Shown piece by piece: positions 8,330 through 17,332 of a DNA stretch of 38,757 bases; position 1 is the stretch's first letter; every line of letters starts with the position of its first letter. The position numbers and the translations under genes are program-made. The stretch is from an uncultured Bacteroidales bacterium (GTDB lineage: Bacteria; Bacteroidota; Bacteroidia; Bacteroidales; UBA4417). Below the pieces are notes generated by a model. The model was not told the origin of the DNA. It did no database searches and saw nothing but the letters and a program-made list of their open reading frames with translations. The stretch spans positions 1 to 38,757 of the forward strand of contig CAIRMR010000085.1 in the NCBI GenBank assembly GCA_903879715.1, read 5' to 3'.

Positions 8330-8420
8330 GGGGATTGGGAGGGTGACAGAGCGAGGGGCGAGGGGGCGACATGGAGAAGGGAGACAAAGAGACTAAGAGA
8401 CTTAGAGATTAAGAGACATA
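8330..8420 (+). repeat. Purine-rich low-complexity tract
   Basis: The plus strand is almost all purine, starting with GCGAGGGGCGA (8351-8361) and running into short imperfect repeats of GAGACTAAGAGA type. The same GCGAGGGGCGA core recurs at 14293-14303, so this belongs to a dispersed intergenic family. Minus-strand ORFs across it are not credible genes. Confidence 0.6.
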
Positions 8421-8433
8421 GAAAAAAAGGGCG

Positions 8434-8441
8434 TACCTTTG
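8434..8441 (+). promoter_or_regulatory. Likely -7 element for the S1-domain protein gene
   Basis: TACCTTTG matches TAnnTTTG and lies 25 nt before the ATG at 8467. No good TTG is seen at the expected upstream distance. Confidence 0.5.
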
Positions 8442-8466
8442 CCACAATTAAAACAATCAGATTTTT

Positions 8467-9300
8467 ATGGCAACAGTTGGTCGGTACAATACACTCAAAG
8501 TTCTGCGTGAAACAAGCAGCGGATATTTCCTGGATGGTGAGGAACTGGGAGATATTTTACTTCCAGGGAAATATGCACCTAAAGGGATGAAAGAGGGTGA
8601 AGAAATTGAAGTATTTCTGTATTTCGATTCAGAAGACCGGTTAATAGCAACAAAGGAAGAGCCTTACTGTGAAGTTGGTGAATTTGCTTTGCTGGAAATC
8701 ATAGAGGTTAATGCCGTTGGCGCTTTCCTCAACTGGGGATTGCAGAAAGACTTGCTGGTGCCTTTCAGGGAACAGAAAGTAAAAATGGAACCCGGAAGCT
8801 GGCATGTCGTTCATGTTTACCTCGACGAGCAGACTAACCGTATTGCCGCATCTGCCAAAGTGGATAAATTCCTGGATAAAGAACCTGCAACGTATAAACC
8901 TGGTGATGAAGTTGAACTTTTTATTTACGGCCCGTGTCCATTGGGTTACAATGCTATTATCAATAACTCCCACTGGGGAATGCTATACAGCGGCGAAGTA
9001 TTTCAACCATTAAATCGCGGAGAGCATATTACCGGCTATATAAATAAGGTACGCGAAGATGGAAAAATCGACCTTAACCTTTATCCTGCCGGGTATAAAA
9101 AATCAAGTACCTCCGCTGAACTCATTGTTGAATACCTGAAAAGAAAAAATGGATTTATGCCACTGACCGATAAAAGTCCAGCCGATGAAATCTACGAAAC
9201 CTTTGGTATAAGCAAGAAAAATTTCAAAATGGCTGTCGGGAGTTTGTATAAAAGCAGGGTCATAGAAATTGGGCAAAATGGAATCCGGTTGGTCGAGTAG
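8467..9300 (+). CDS. CvfB-like S1-domain RNA-binding protein
   Basis: A 277-aa cytoplasmic protein matching the CvfB/YitL family: tandem S1-like OB folds over about 1-210 (for example LLEIIEVNAVGAFLNWGLQKDLLVPFREQ at about 75-103 and GEHITGYINKVREDGKIDLNL at about 186-206), then a winged-helix C-terminus (about 215-277). Family members bind RNA and influence virulence-gene or general expression in Firmicutes; the role in Bacteroidota is not established. It is a single-gene unit divergent from the LiaF-like operon, with a -7 box at 8434. The length is normal for the family. Confidence 0.88.
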   Translation: MATVGRYNTLKVLRETSSGYFLDGEELGDILLPGKYAPKGMKEGEEIEVFLYFDSEDRLIATKEEPYCEVGEFALLEIIEVNAVGAFLNWGLQKDLLVPFREQKVKMEPGSWHVVHVYLDEQTNRIAASAKVDKFLDKEPATYKPGDEVELFIYGPCPLGYNAIINNSHWGMLYSGEVFQPLNRGEHITGYINKVREDGKIDLNLYPAGYKKSSTSAELIVEYLKRKNGFMPLTDKSPADEIYETFGISKKNFKMAVGSLYKSRVIEIGQNGIRLVE

Positions 9301-9347
9301 AGAAGCAATGCCTTGCGTCTCTGCGAGGAAATAGAGAAGCGAGGGTT

Positions 9348-9526
9348 GGTCATTCAATTGATGAGGGTTGAGTTTTGCAGGTTTATAGAGACAATTGAGT
9401 GGTCATTCAATTGTCATTCAGTTGAGGAAGATTGAGTATCTGAGTGTTTGAGAGGATATAGTGGTCATTCAATTGTTGAATATTGAGCAATTCGGATTTT
9501 TGAGAAGGATAAGTTGTCATTCAGTT
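9348..9526. repeat. Dispersed short repeats GGTCATTCAATTG in the gap before the helicase gene
   Basis: Exact copies of GGTCATTCAATTG lie at 9348-9360, 9401-9413 and 9463-9475. Variants GTCATTCAGTTG lie at 9413-9424 and 9515-9526. One copy forms an inverted repeat CAATTGA/TCAATTG (9392-9413). Spacing is roughly 50-60 nt. The rest of the 419-nt gap (9301-9719) is AT-rich, with nothing gene-like. Confidence 0.6.
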
Positions 9527-9685
9527 GTTATTAGTAGTTTCTCTAATCATTCCATCATAATCTGGTAAAAGGTCGTATTAACCTCACTTATCTACTTTCT
9601 ATTTTCTATTTTTCTATTTTCTGATATTTTCCAACAACCGCCCTTCATGTTAATAAAAATCTTCGGGCTGCATAGGCATATGTCT

Positions 9686-9693
9686 TAAATTTG
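9686..9693 (+). promoter_or_regulatory. Likely -7 element of the helicase gene
   Basis: TAAATTTG matches the phylum -7 box and lies 26 nt upstream of the TTG start. A TTCG at the -33 position is a partial match. Confidence 0.5.
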
Positions 9694-9719
9694 CAGTTCT
9701 TTTAAAATAGCCCCATACA

Positions 9720-12047
9720 TTGAGCAAAAGCATACTTGACGAACTAAACGAATCGCAGCGTAAGGCTGTGGAATGCATCGACGGACCGATAATGGTAATA
9801 GCCGGAGCCGGCTCGGGTAAAACCCGCGTGCTGACTTACCGTGTTGCCCATCTTATCGAAAAGAAAGTCGATCCCTTCAATATACTTTGCCTCACCTTTA
9901 CCAACAAGGCTGCCCGCGAAATGAAGGACAGGATTGTAAAAATTGTGGGTGGCGAAGCACGCAATGTATGGATGGGAACTTTCCACTCCGTTTTTGCACG
10001 CATTTTACGGATTGACGGACATTTGCTCGGTTATCCTCCGAATTTCACCATTTACGATAGCGACGACAGTAAAAGCCTGATCCGCAATATTGTTAAAGAG
10101 TTCGAACTCGATCCGAAGGAATACGCTGCCAATAATGTGCTTTCACGCATTTCGGCTGCCAAATCAAACCTAATAACACCTGAAGATTACAATAGCAATG
10201 CTGAAATTATTGATCAGGACAAGCAGGCAAAGAAACCAGCTATTGGCCAGATATATACCCGTTATCAAAACAGGCTTTTCAAATCGGGAGCTATGGATTT
10301 TGACGATTTGCTTTTCAATACCAACGTTTTGCTCCGCGATCACGCTGAGATCCTGTATAAATACCAGGATAAGTTCAGGTATATTCTTGTGGATGAATAC
10401 CAGGATACCAACTTTTCGCAGTATATCATTGTAAAGAAGCTGGCTTCCCGTTTCCTTAATATATGTGTGGTTGGCGATGATGCGCAGAGTATTTATGCTT
10501 TCCGTGGTGCGAATATTCAGAACATATTAAACTTCAGAAACGATTACCCTGAGTATAAACTATTCAAGCTGGAGCAGAATTACCGCTCGACCCAGAGCCT
10601 GGTGCATGCGGCAAACAGCATAATTGCCAACAATAAAGACCAGATTCAAAAGGATGTCTGGACCGAAAATGAAGTCGGGCAGCCTATAAAGATTATTAAA
10701 GCTACCAGCGATACAGAAGAAGGCACCTTGGTTGCAAACAGCATTTTTGAGATAAAAATGAATGAGCAACTCCGTAACGATGCATTTGCTATTCTTTACC
10801 GCACCAATGCTCAATCCCGATCGCTTGAAGAAGCTTTACGCCGGCTGAATATTCCCTACAGAATTTATGGCGGTTTATCATTTTACAGCCGTAAAGAAAT
10901 CAAAGATTTGCTGGCTTATTTCCGCCTGGCAGTTAACCCGCTAGATGAAGAAGCACTGAGACGAATCATTAATTATCCGCATCGGGGAATTGGTGAAACC
11001 ACCATGCAAAAGATCACTGTTCTGGCCGGGCAAGGGAATCTTTCCATCTGGGATATAATATCCAATCATTCTTCATATCAATTAGGTTTAGGTGGAAAAA
11101 CCATTTCGGCAATCAATAGTTTTATCACCATGATCCAGGCTTTCGGAGCACAACTGCAAACACGCGGTGCCTTTGAACTTGCCGAATATATAGCTAAGGC
11201 ATCAGGAATTATTAAAGAAGTTGACGAGGACAAAACCATCGAAGGCCAGGCCCGGATGGAAAATATCGAAGCTTTGCTGAATGCCGTCCAGGAATTTACC
11301 GAACGCGAGCCAGGACCCGAAGAACAAACCGGGGAAATCCGCCACCTGGATTTATTTATGCAGGAAGTATCGTTGCTTACCGACCAGGATACCGGCGATA
11401 AAAATGATAACGACCGTGTTTCCTTGATGACTATCCACCAGGCGAAAGGGCTGGAGTTTCCTTATGTTTTTATTGCAGGTTTGGAGGAAAACCTTTTCCC
11501 TTCGTTTATGTCGATAAATTCAAGAGCCGACCTGGAAGAAGAGCGCCGTCTGTTTTATGTAGCGATTACCCGTGCTGAAAAGAAAGCAACTATTTCTTAT
11601 GCCGAAAGCCGGTACAAATGGGGACAGCTGACTTTATCAGAGCCTAGTCGCTTTATTGATGAAATTGACGAACGCTATGTTGAGCGCCCGGCCCGAGCCA
11701 AATGGAACAGGCTGAGTGAAGACGTACAGCAGAAAACTACAAAACCCTCCTACCCGCCAAAACAGGTTAAACCTACACAGGCAGAAGCGCCCAAACCAAC
11801 CACACCACCTCCAGGAAACTTCAAAAAAGTAGGCAGTTATCAGAAAGAAGCCCCGGCACCAGCTGCTGCCGCCGGAAATGATGATTTCGACAAGATTCAG
11901 GTAGGTATGACTGTGGAACATGCTACCTTCGGTGAAGGGAAGGTGATAACTGTAGAAGGTTCAGGTCCGAATAAGAAAGCAACTGTGCAGTTTAATGGTA
12001 TCGGGCAGAAACAGTTGTTGCTAAGGTTTGCCAAACTTAAGTTTTAG
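9720..12047 (+). CDS. uvrD: UvrD/PcrA-family superfamily 1 DNA helicase
   Basis: A 775-aa ATP-dependent 3'-5' helicase of repair and replication. Visible motifs: Q-motif region LNESQRKAV, Walker A AGAGSGKT (28-35), DFDDLL, Walker B ILVDEYQDTN, motif III VVGDDAQSIYAFRGA, motif IV NYRS, motif V LMTIHQAKGLEF and motif VI RLFYVAITRAEK. A Pro/Ala/Lys-rich linker leads to a C-terminal PcrA-type Tudor-like domain (about 716-775, VEHATFGEGKVITVEG). The TTG at 9720 is taken as start because the first internal ATG would remove the Q motif. PcrA and UvrD cannot be told apart here. Confidence 0.95.
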   Translation: MSKSILDELNESQRKAVECIDGPIMVIAGAGSGKTRVLTYRVAHLIEKKVDPFNILCLTFTNKAAREMKDRIVKIVGGEARNVWMGTFHSVFARILRIDGHLLGYPPNFTIYDSDDSKSLIRNIVKEFELDPKEYAANNVLSRISAAKSNLITPEDYNSNAEIIDQDKQAKKPAIGQIYTRYQNRLFKSGAMDFDDLLFNTNVLLRDHAEILYKYQDKFRYILVDEYQDTNFSQYIIVKKLASRFLNICVVGDDAQSIYAFRGANIQNILNFRNDYPEYKLFKLEQNYRSTQSLVHAANSIIANNKDQIQKDVWTENEVGQPIKIIKATSDTEEGTLVANSIFEIKMNEQLRNDAFAILYRTNAQSRSLEEALRRLNIPYRIYGGLSFYSRKEIKDLLAYFRLAVNPLDEEALRRIINYPHRGIGETTMQKITVLAGQGNLSIWDIISNHSSYQLGLGGKTISAINSFITMIQAFGAQLQTRGAFELAEYIAKASGIIKEVDEDKTIEGQARMENIEALLNAVQEFTEREPGPEEQTGEIRHLDLFMQEVSLLTDQDTGDKNDNDRVSLMTIHQAKGLEFPYVFIAGLEENLFPSFMSINSRADLEEERRLFYVAITRAEKKATISYAESRYKWGQLTLSEPSRFIDEIDERYVERPARAKWNRLSEDVQQKTTKPSYPPKQVKPTQAEAPKPTTPPPGNFKKVGSYQKEAPAPAAAAGNDDFDKIQVGMTVEHATFGEGKVITVEGSGPNKKATVQFNGIGQKQLLLRFAKLKF

Positions 12048-12085
12048 TACTTCAACTTCCTAAAATTTCGTTTTGCGTATCGACT

Positions 12086-12113
12086 GCTTTTCCTGTTGGG
12101 AAAAGCTTTATTG
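12086..12113 (+). terminator. Probable terminator after the helicase gene
   Basis: GCTTTTCC (12086-12093) and GGAAAAGC (12099-12106) form a perfect 8-bp stem with a 5-nt loop, followed by TTTATTGT. The U tract is interrupted, so termination may be partial. Confidence 0.5.
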
Positions 12114-12907
12114 TATCTTTATTTTACCTGGTTTCTTTAAATCGATTTGTTAATTCTGGTTAACAAAATGTTAAAGACAAGCCGGTAAACTACTGGTAAT
12201 AAAATATTTATTTGCTGTAAAATTCATTTTTTAATTCCTAAATATTTCACATATTACTATGATTTACAGTATTATGCAGATAATAAAAAACTGAATGAGA
12301 CCAAAAACCCTTTGTATCCATCTGCCTATATAATATAAGTAGTAATGAAATTATTTAATCCGGCTTAAAACAAAAATAATTCTTCTCTGTTTTTACATTT
12401 ATAAATTCTCAAACTGACCTGAGTAAAGAGGAGTTCAGATTTGAGGCAGATCAAAGATGTTTGATAACGTTCCTATAAAAGATGTGTTTAATTAGCTTGA
12501 ATATTGCTACTTACAGTTAAACTAATCAAAATCTGAGGCAAAACATTACAAACGCTACTCCCTTTCTACTTAAAGGGTATCTTGTATAAAGATTCTGTAA
12601 AATCCCCGTTCAAACTAATTTTAGCAGCCCGATTTCATAGCATTTAATTGCTTAAATGTTTGCTATGCCTTGTGCTGCAAGCTATTGGAGATTTAATCAT
12701 CAGTTGATGAACCTATAATTATTCTTCATTCTGACTATTATTTCTCCCTTCTGAAAAACGCATTCTGCGATAGTATTAGGATAATTAACCGCGTCCGTAA
12801 TTCGCCCCTTACTACTTTTTTGACTCATTTCCTTTCTGAAGATCGCCATTCTACTAGTCCACGCTATTTTCAAATCTTATTGATTAAACAAACAGATTAT
12901 CTCAATT
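12114..12907. other. Long AT-rich gap upstream of the injection-system locus
   Basis: About 800 nt with no credible ORF on either strand. I see no exact TAnnTTTG promoter close to the ATPase start, nor a tRNA. A repeated CTGAGGCA/TTGAGGCAGATC-like word occurs at about 12442-12455 and 12530-12540. The region is long enough to hold the control sequences of the eCIS cluster, but none can be pointed to. Confidence 0.5.
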
Positions 12908-14239
12908 ATGATCTCGATTTCAAACCAATATTGGGAAGAACTTTTAAGTCATCTTGAGGCTTTGATACAATTAAGAATCAGTGATATTAGGAATACTACT
13001 TCAGATATTAATAAACAACGCCTGATGAAACCATTGACTAATTTTCATACAGAATTTATAAGCAAGAATATAGGCATTAAACTTAGCAAAGAGGAAGAAC
13101 TCATTTGCCTGATTGCACTTCTCCCCTATTTGATTCCCGGCTATTTCGATTCGGTGGTATCACGGATTTTCCCTGAAGGAACAGAGTTACAGGAGCTAGG
13201 CGGTGTGAAAGGATCAAATCACAGGGGATTTATTCCTACAGGTGAAACTGCTTTGTTCCTGATTGCCGGAAGTGATCTGAATTTAAAAATGCGTGCTATG
13301 CAGTATTTTAATTCGGACCATCTTTTTGCAAAGAAAAATATCCTTCATCTGGAAAATACAAATGAAGGAGAGCCTCATCTTAGTGGCCGTATCGTTCTGA
13401 ATAGTGAAGTACTTGAGAAGCTTCTGTTTAAAGGAGTCAGCCGACCAAAATTAAGCACAGAATTTCCCGCCAAATATATTACCACACAACTGGAATGGAG
13501 CAACCTGGTGATCAACGAAACAACGATGATTGAAGTAGAAACCATCCGCAACTGGATTGCCTGTCACGAAAGCATGATCAATGAGTGGGATTTAAAGAAC
13601 AAATTCAAAGCCGGGTATAAAGCATTGTTTTACGGACCTCCGGGAACAGGAAAAACGTTTACAGCAACTTTGCTTGGCAAGCAATTTAACCGCGATGTTT
13701 ACCGGATTGATCTGTCGCAGGTAGTTTCTAAATATATTGGTGAAACGGAAAAGAATCTGGAAAAAATATTTCAAAAAGCGGAAGACAAAAACTGGATATT
13801 GTTTTTCGACGAAGCTGACGCCTTGTTCGGAAAACGGACTTCCGTATCAAGTGCCCACGACAGATACGCCAACCAGGAAACATCGTATTTACTTCAGCGG
13901 ATCGAGGATTTCAACGGCCTGGTAATCCTGGCATCAAACAATAAAGCAAATATCGACCAGGCTTTTTTGAGAAGGTTTAATGCGATTGTGCATTTCCCGA
14001 TACCCGATGCTGTAGAGCGAATTCATTTATGGAATATCTATTTACCTGCCAATCATGGATTAACGGGAGAAGAGTTACAAAACATTGCTGATAAATATGA
14101 AGTAACCGGTTCAACTATTCTGAACTCAATACATAATGCAGCTATAAATGCATTTGCGCTAAAGAGATTAATAATGATGAACGATTTAATAGAATCACTC
14201 AAAAGAGAGCTTAGAAAAGAAGACCGGATGCTGGATTGA
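12908..14239 (+). CDS. eCIS AAA+ ATPase (Afp15/Pvc15-like)
   Basis: A 443-aa protein with an N-terminal family-specific region (1-225) and one AAA+ module: Walker A GPPGTGKT (243-250), Walker B ILFFDEADALFG (297-308), sensor-1 ASNN (342-345) and arginine finger RR (355-356). In Afp and PVC the equivalent ATPase is needed for particle assembly, possibly for sheath or cargo handling, and is not a ClpV-type sheath recycler. Here it is the first gene of the same-strand injection-system run. About 180 nt separate it from the DUF4255 gene. It could also be annotated simply as an ATP-binding protein, but the context supports the CIS assignment. Confidence 0.88.
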   Translation: MISISNQYWEELLSHLEALIQLRISDIRNTTSDINKQRLMKPLTNFHTEFISKNIGIKLSKEEELICLIALLPYLIPGYFDSVVSRIFPEGTELQELGGVKGSNHRGFIPTGETALFLIAGSDLNLKMRAMQYFNSDHLFAKKNILHLENTNEGEPHLSGRIVLNSEVLEKLLFKGVSRPKLSTEFPAKYITTQLEWSNLVINETTMIEVETIRNWIACHESMINEWDLKNKFKAGYKALFYGPPGTGKTFTATLLGKQFNRDVYRIDLSQVVSKYIGETEKNLEKIFQKAEDKNWILFFDEADALFGKRTSVSSAHDRYANQETSYLLQRIEDFNGLVILASNNKANIDQAFLRRFNAIVHFPIPDAVERIHLWNIYLPANHGLTGEELQNIADKYEVTGSTILNSIHNAAINAFALKRLIMMNDLIESLKRELRKEDRMLD

Positions 14240-14281
14240 CCGGCTGAAAACAGCATGGAAAGATTGGAAATGAAAAATTGT

Positions 14282-14345
14282 GGGGCGATGGGGCGAGGGG
14301 CGAAAGGGAGATGGAGAGATGCAGAGAAATAGAGAAAGCATGAAA
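14282..14345 (+). repeat. Purine-rich low-complexity tract between ATPase and cap genes
   Basis: It is G/A-rich, contains GCGAGGGGCGA (14293-14303) shared with 8351-8361, and continues as GGAGATGGAGAGATGCAGAG. It lies in the 180-nt gap after the ATPase gene. Confidence 0.55.
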
Positions 14346-14419
14346 TCTGAAAGACATTGGATCATCTAAACTTTTTGACCTACAAATATAAATAAGCTTT
14401 ACAACAAAACTAAAATCCT

Positions 14420-15007
14420 ATGATTGCCCAGGCATTAACATATATTTCAACAAAAATAAATTCGGCATTTTTTACTCCGGCTGGAAGTCCAAGGGTGATT
14501 TTGGGAAATATTGCTACACTGAATGATGCCGGAGTAGCCGAAAGCAATGTTTTGCTATCACTTATAAATATTGAAGAAGAAGTGCTCTGGCGGGATCCTG
14601 AAAATTATTTTAAAAGGGATCCTTCAATCGTTTACAAGAATCCCCCGATGCATTTCAACACCACCATTGCATTTGGAGCATACCTGCCTAACCTGAATAA
14701 TTTAGGTACCAATTACGAAGGCTCTATTGCAAAAATCCAGAAAGTGATTGGATTTTTCCAGCGCCAGAATGTTTTCGAACGCACCAATTTTCCTGATCTC
14801 CCTAATGGCATTGAAAAACTGAATTTCGAACTGGTTAACCTGAACCTGGAACAGCTTCATCATTTATGGTCGATGCTGGGTGGCAAATACATTCCCTCGG
14901 TGGTTTACAAAATGCGCATGGTTGCTATCGACGAAGCACTCGAAAGTGCCGAAGCACCATGGATCACACAAATAATTATTGACGATAAAATCAAATTTCA
15001 GCAATGA
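14420..15007 (+). CDS. DUF4255 cap / sheath-terminator protein (Afp16/Pvc16-like)
   Basis: A 195-aa protein that matches the DUF4255 (Pvc16 N-terminal) family: MIAQALTYISTKINSAF at the N-terminus, VLLSLINIEEEVLWRDPENYF around 45-65, MHFNTTIAFGAYLPN, and the late LHHLWSMLGGKYIPSVVYKMRMV segment. Afp16-type proteins cap the distal end of tube and sheath and set where polymerisation stops. It overlaps the next gene by ATGA, which indicates translational coupling. The usual position near the sheath gene is kept. Confidence 0.9.
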   Translation: MIAQALTYISTKINSAFFTPAGSPRVILGNIATLNDAGVAESNVLLSLINIEEEVLWRDPENYFKRDPSIVYKNPPMHFNTTIAFGAYLPNLNNLGTNYEGSIAKIQKVIGFFQRQNVFERTNFPDLPNGIEKLNFELVNLNLEQLHHLWSMLGGKYIPSVVYKMRMVAIDEALESAEAPWITQIIIDDKIKFQQ

Positions 15008-15786
15008 TAGTTTCGAATTACACCAAACTTTTCAGCATTGAGTTCCTGCACGATTTCTACAGGGATGGTGCGGATGCTTTTCGGGATAATAAACTTCGCG
15101 AAGAAATTCTGCAGGATATCAGCATACAAGCTGATGAAGCTAGTTTGAAAACTATGAATGGGTATCGTATAAAATACAAGGTGCAGAAAAACAAGCTGAT
15201 CTGTTTTGTTCAGACTATTGCTTCCATTGATGCAACCAGCGGCAGCCCGAAAGTAAATGTAGTAAATAAACCACTGGTCACCTTTGATGAAAATACAACC
15301 CTCACTTTCAAAATCTTTATTAATTCAGCCCGGTTTATAAACAACTCAAACCTAAGGCGATTTGACACAAAAGATAAAATTCTGAAGTTCGGCAACGACA
15401 GCGGAAATAAACGTGATGCACTGCTTTCGTTATCGCAAAAAATCCCTTCATATAAAACTTCTGATACTTACAAAACCGGAATGCTTGTAACCAATCCCGG
15501 CAACTTATCTTTCGAAGCCATTAAAGACAGTGATCCCGCTCATCCGCAAAACACAACAAAAATCCAGTTCTGGAGCCATATTACTGACTTTGTGCAATAC
15601 GCAAACCAGGCTGATCTGGTGAATGATACAAGCGGGGAAAAGTGTTTAGGACTGATTCAGATTTCGTTTAAAAAGAATCTTACAAACGATTTCAGCCTTC
15701 TAAAGAAAAGCAGTACTGCATCTCAGAACAATCTGATACTGGGCAAAGAGTATTTTATCCATTTTAAAACGAATGCAGCCAATTGA
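15004..15786 (+). CDS. Unassigned eCIS protein of 260 aa, possible second cap component
   Basis: I do not recognise a domain. The protein is soluble, without signal peptide or membrane segment, and is probably alpha/beta with several beta strands (TLTFKIFINSARF, IQFWSHITDFVQYA, CLGLIQISFKK). It overlaps the DUF4255 gene by 4 nt and precedes the sheath gene by 60 nt. In Bacteroidota eCIS such as AlgoCIS, extra cap adaptor proteins are encoded near the terminator, so a cap or collar role is a reasonable guess from position only. A tail-completion-like or chaperone role is also possible. Confidence 0.6.
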   Translation: MIVSNYTKLFSIEFLHDFYRDGADAFRDNKLREEILQDISIQADEASLKTMNGYRIKYKVQKNKLICFVQTIASIDATSGSPKVNVVNKPLVTFDENTTLTFKIFINSARFINNSNLRRFDTKDKILKFGNDSGNKRDALLSLSQKIPSYKTSDTYKTGMLVTNPGNLSFEAIKDSDPAHPQNTTKIQFWSHITDFVQYANQADLVNDTSGEKCLGLIQISFKKNLTNDFSLLKKSSTASQNNLILGKEYFIHFKTNAAN

Positions 15787-15846
15787 AAATGAATGAACTA
15801 ACATAAAATCCGGATACAAATATTAATCAATTTAACCTTAAACGCT

Positions 15847-17280
15847 ATGTCACAAATAAATGAAACTGCAATCAGGACTCCCGGTGTTTATACTACGGAG
15901 ATCCCAACCTTACCGCCTTCGGTTGCTCAGGTGTCAACAGCTGTTCCGGCATTTATCGGGTATACGGCTTCCGCTCTGAACGAAATCGGGGATTCGCTGA
16001 CCAATGTTCCGACTAAAATTTTCTCGCTGAAAGAGTACGAACAGTACTTCGGATTAGCAGAAAACGAAGCCGGGATCAGCGTGAATGTAGCTATTACCAC
16101 TGATCCTGTAACAAGTGCTGTAACCTCCATGACAGCACAGGCAGTAATTGCAAGTCCTTCGACGCACAACATGTATTACAGCCTTCGTCATTATTTCGAA
16201 AATGGTGGCGGACCTTGCTATATTGTTTCTGTCGGACCAACAACAAATGCGGTTGATGCAGGTGAGTTACAGCTTGGGCTTACAGCTTTGGCAGCCTGGG
16301 ACGAACCAACTTTGATTTTATTCCCTGAGGGACAGGCATTAGCTGAAGCAGCTTATTACGGACTTATTGGCCAGGCTATTGATCAGTGTGCTTTGTTGCA
16401 GGATAGGTTTACGTTTGTGGATGTACATCATACTTTGCCAGTGGCAGCCACGCCAAATACTACCACCACAATTGCCAATTTCAGGACGGCATTTGCCAGA
16501 ACGACAGATCTCAATTACGCCGCTGCATATTATCCAAATTTACGGACAACCTTTAATTTCAGGTATCAGCAGGCAGATGTTGATGTGCTTATTTCAACTG
16601 ATGGCGCAGCAGCTGTGACTTCAACCCTTGCATCGATAAGAGCAACACAAACAGCAGTTTATAATTTGTGCATTGACAGGATTAAAACTCAGCTTAGTCC
16701 TTCCCTCCCGCCATCTCCCGCTATGGCAGGTGTTTTCGCCAAGGTCGATGGATCAAGAGGTGTTTGGAAAGCTCCGGCAAATGTTTCAGTAAATTCCGTT
16801 TATGAAACTTCGGATTTTATAACTGATGCCGAACAAGGCGACATGAACATGGATGCCGGTTCAGGAAAATCAGTGAATGCAATCCGCGCATTTAATGGCA
16901 AGGGAATCCTGGTTTGGGGTGCCCGGACTTTGGATGGCAACAGCAATGAATGGAAATATGTATCTGTCAGAAGGTTTTTCATTATGGTAGAAGAATCAGC
17001 CAAGAAAGCAACTTTCGCTTTTGTATTCGAACCGAACGATGCAAATACCTGGGTAAAAATCAGGGCTATGCTCGAAAACTACCTCACATTGTTATGGCGT
17101 CAGGGCGCATTAGCTGGTGCAAAACCGGAACATGCATTTTTCGTAAAATGCGGACTGGGTCAAACCATGACAGCACAGGATATCCTCGAAGGAAGATTAA
17201 TTGTAGAAATCGGCATGGCAGCAGTTCGTCCGGCTGAATTTATCATACTTCGTTTCATGCATAAACTGCAGGAATCCTAA
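15847..17280 (+). CDS. Contractile sheath protein (Afp2-4-like)
   Basis: A 477-aa tail-sheath family protein with an N-terminal PGVYTTEIPTLPPSVAQVST strand, which in homologues donates to the neighbouring subunit, and FIGYT. It has the central YYPNLR and PPSPAMAGVFAKVDGSRGVW segments, WGARTL, and the C-terminal YVSVRRFFIMVEES, FVFEPND and GMAAVRPAEFIILRF. It forms the outer helical spring whose contraction drives the inner tube. There is one sheath gene only, whereas Afp and PVC have three; a single sheath is seen in other Bacteroidota CIS. A well-conserved, intact frame suggests a working particle. Confidence 0.96.
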   Translation: MSQINETAIRTPGVYTTEIPTLPPSVAQVSTAVPAFIGYTASALNEIGDSLTNVPTKIFSLKEYEQYFGLAENEAGISVNVAITTDPVTSAVTSMTAQAVIASPSTHNMYYSLRHYFENGGGPCYIVSVGPTTNAVDAGELQLGLTALAAWDEPTLILFPEGQALAEAAYYGLIGQAIDQCALLQDRFTFVDVHHTLPVAATPNTTTTIANFRTAFARTTDLNYAAAYYPNLRTTFNFRYQQADVDVLISTDGAAAVTSTLASIRATQTAVYNLCIDRIKTQLSPSLPPSPAMAGVFAKVDGSRGVWKAPANVSVNSVYETSDFITDAEQGDMNMDAGSGKSVNAIRAFNGKGILVWGARTLDGNSNEWKYVSVRRFFIMVEESAKKATFAFVFEPNDANTWVKIRAMLENYLTLLWRQGALAGAKPEHAFFVKCGLGQTMTAQDILEGRLIVEIGMAAVRPAEFIILRFMHKLQES

Positions 17281-17332
17281 TCCTGATTTATAATTAACAT
17301 TTTAGTAATCAACAATCTAAAAACAAAATACA

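Noticed and set aside
8202-8445. Minus-strand ORFs across 8202-8445
   Set aside because: They are translations of a purine-rich low-complexity tract and overlap the likely promoters of two divergent genes.
13737-13925. Small ORFs inside the ATPase and other long genes
   Set aside because: They are alternative-frame readings of genes with clear conserved motifs and have no start context of their own.
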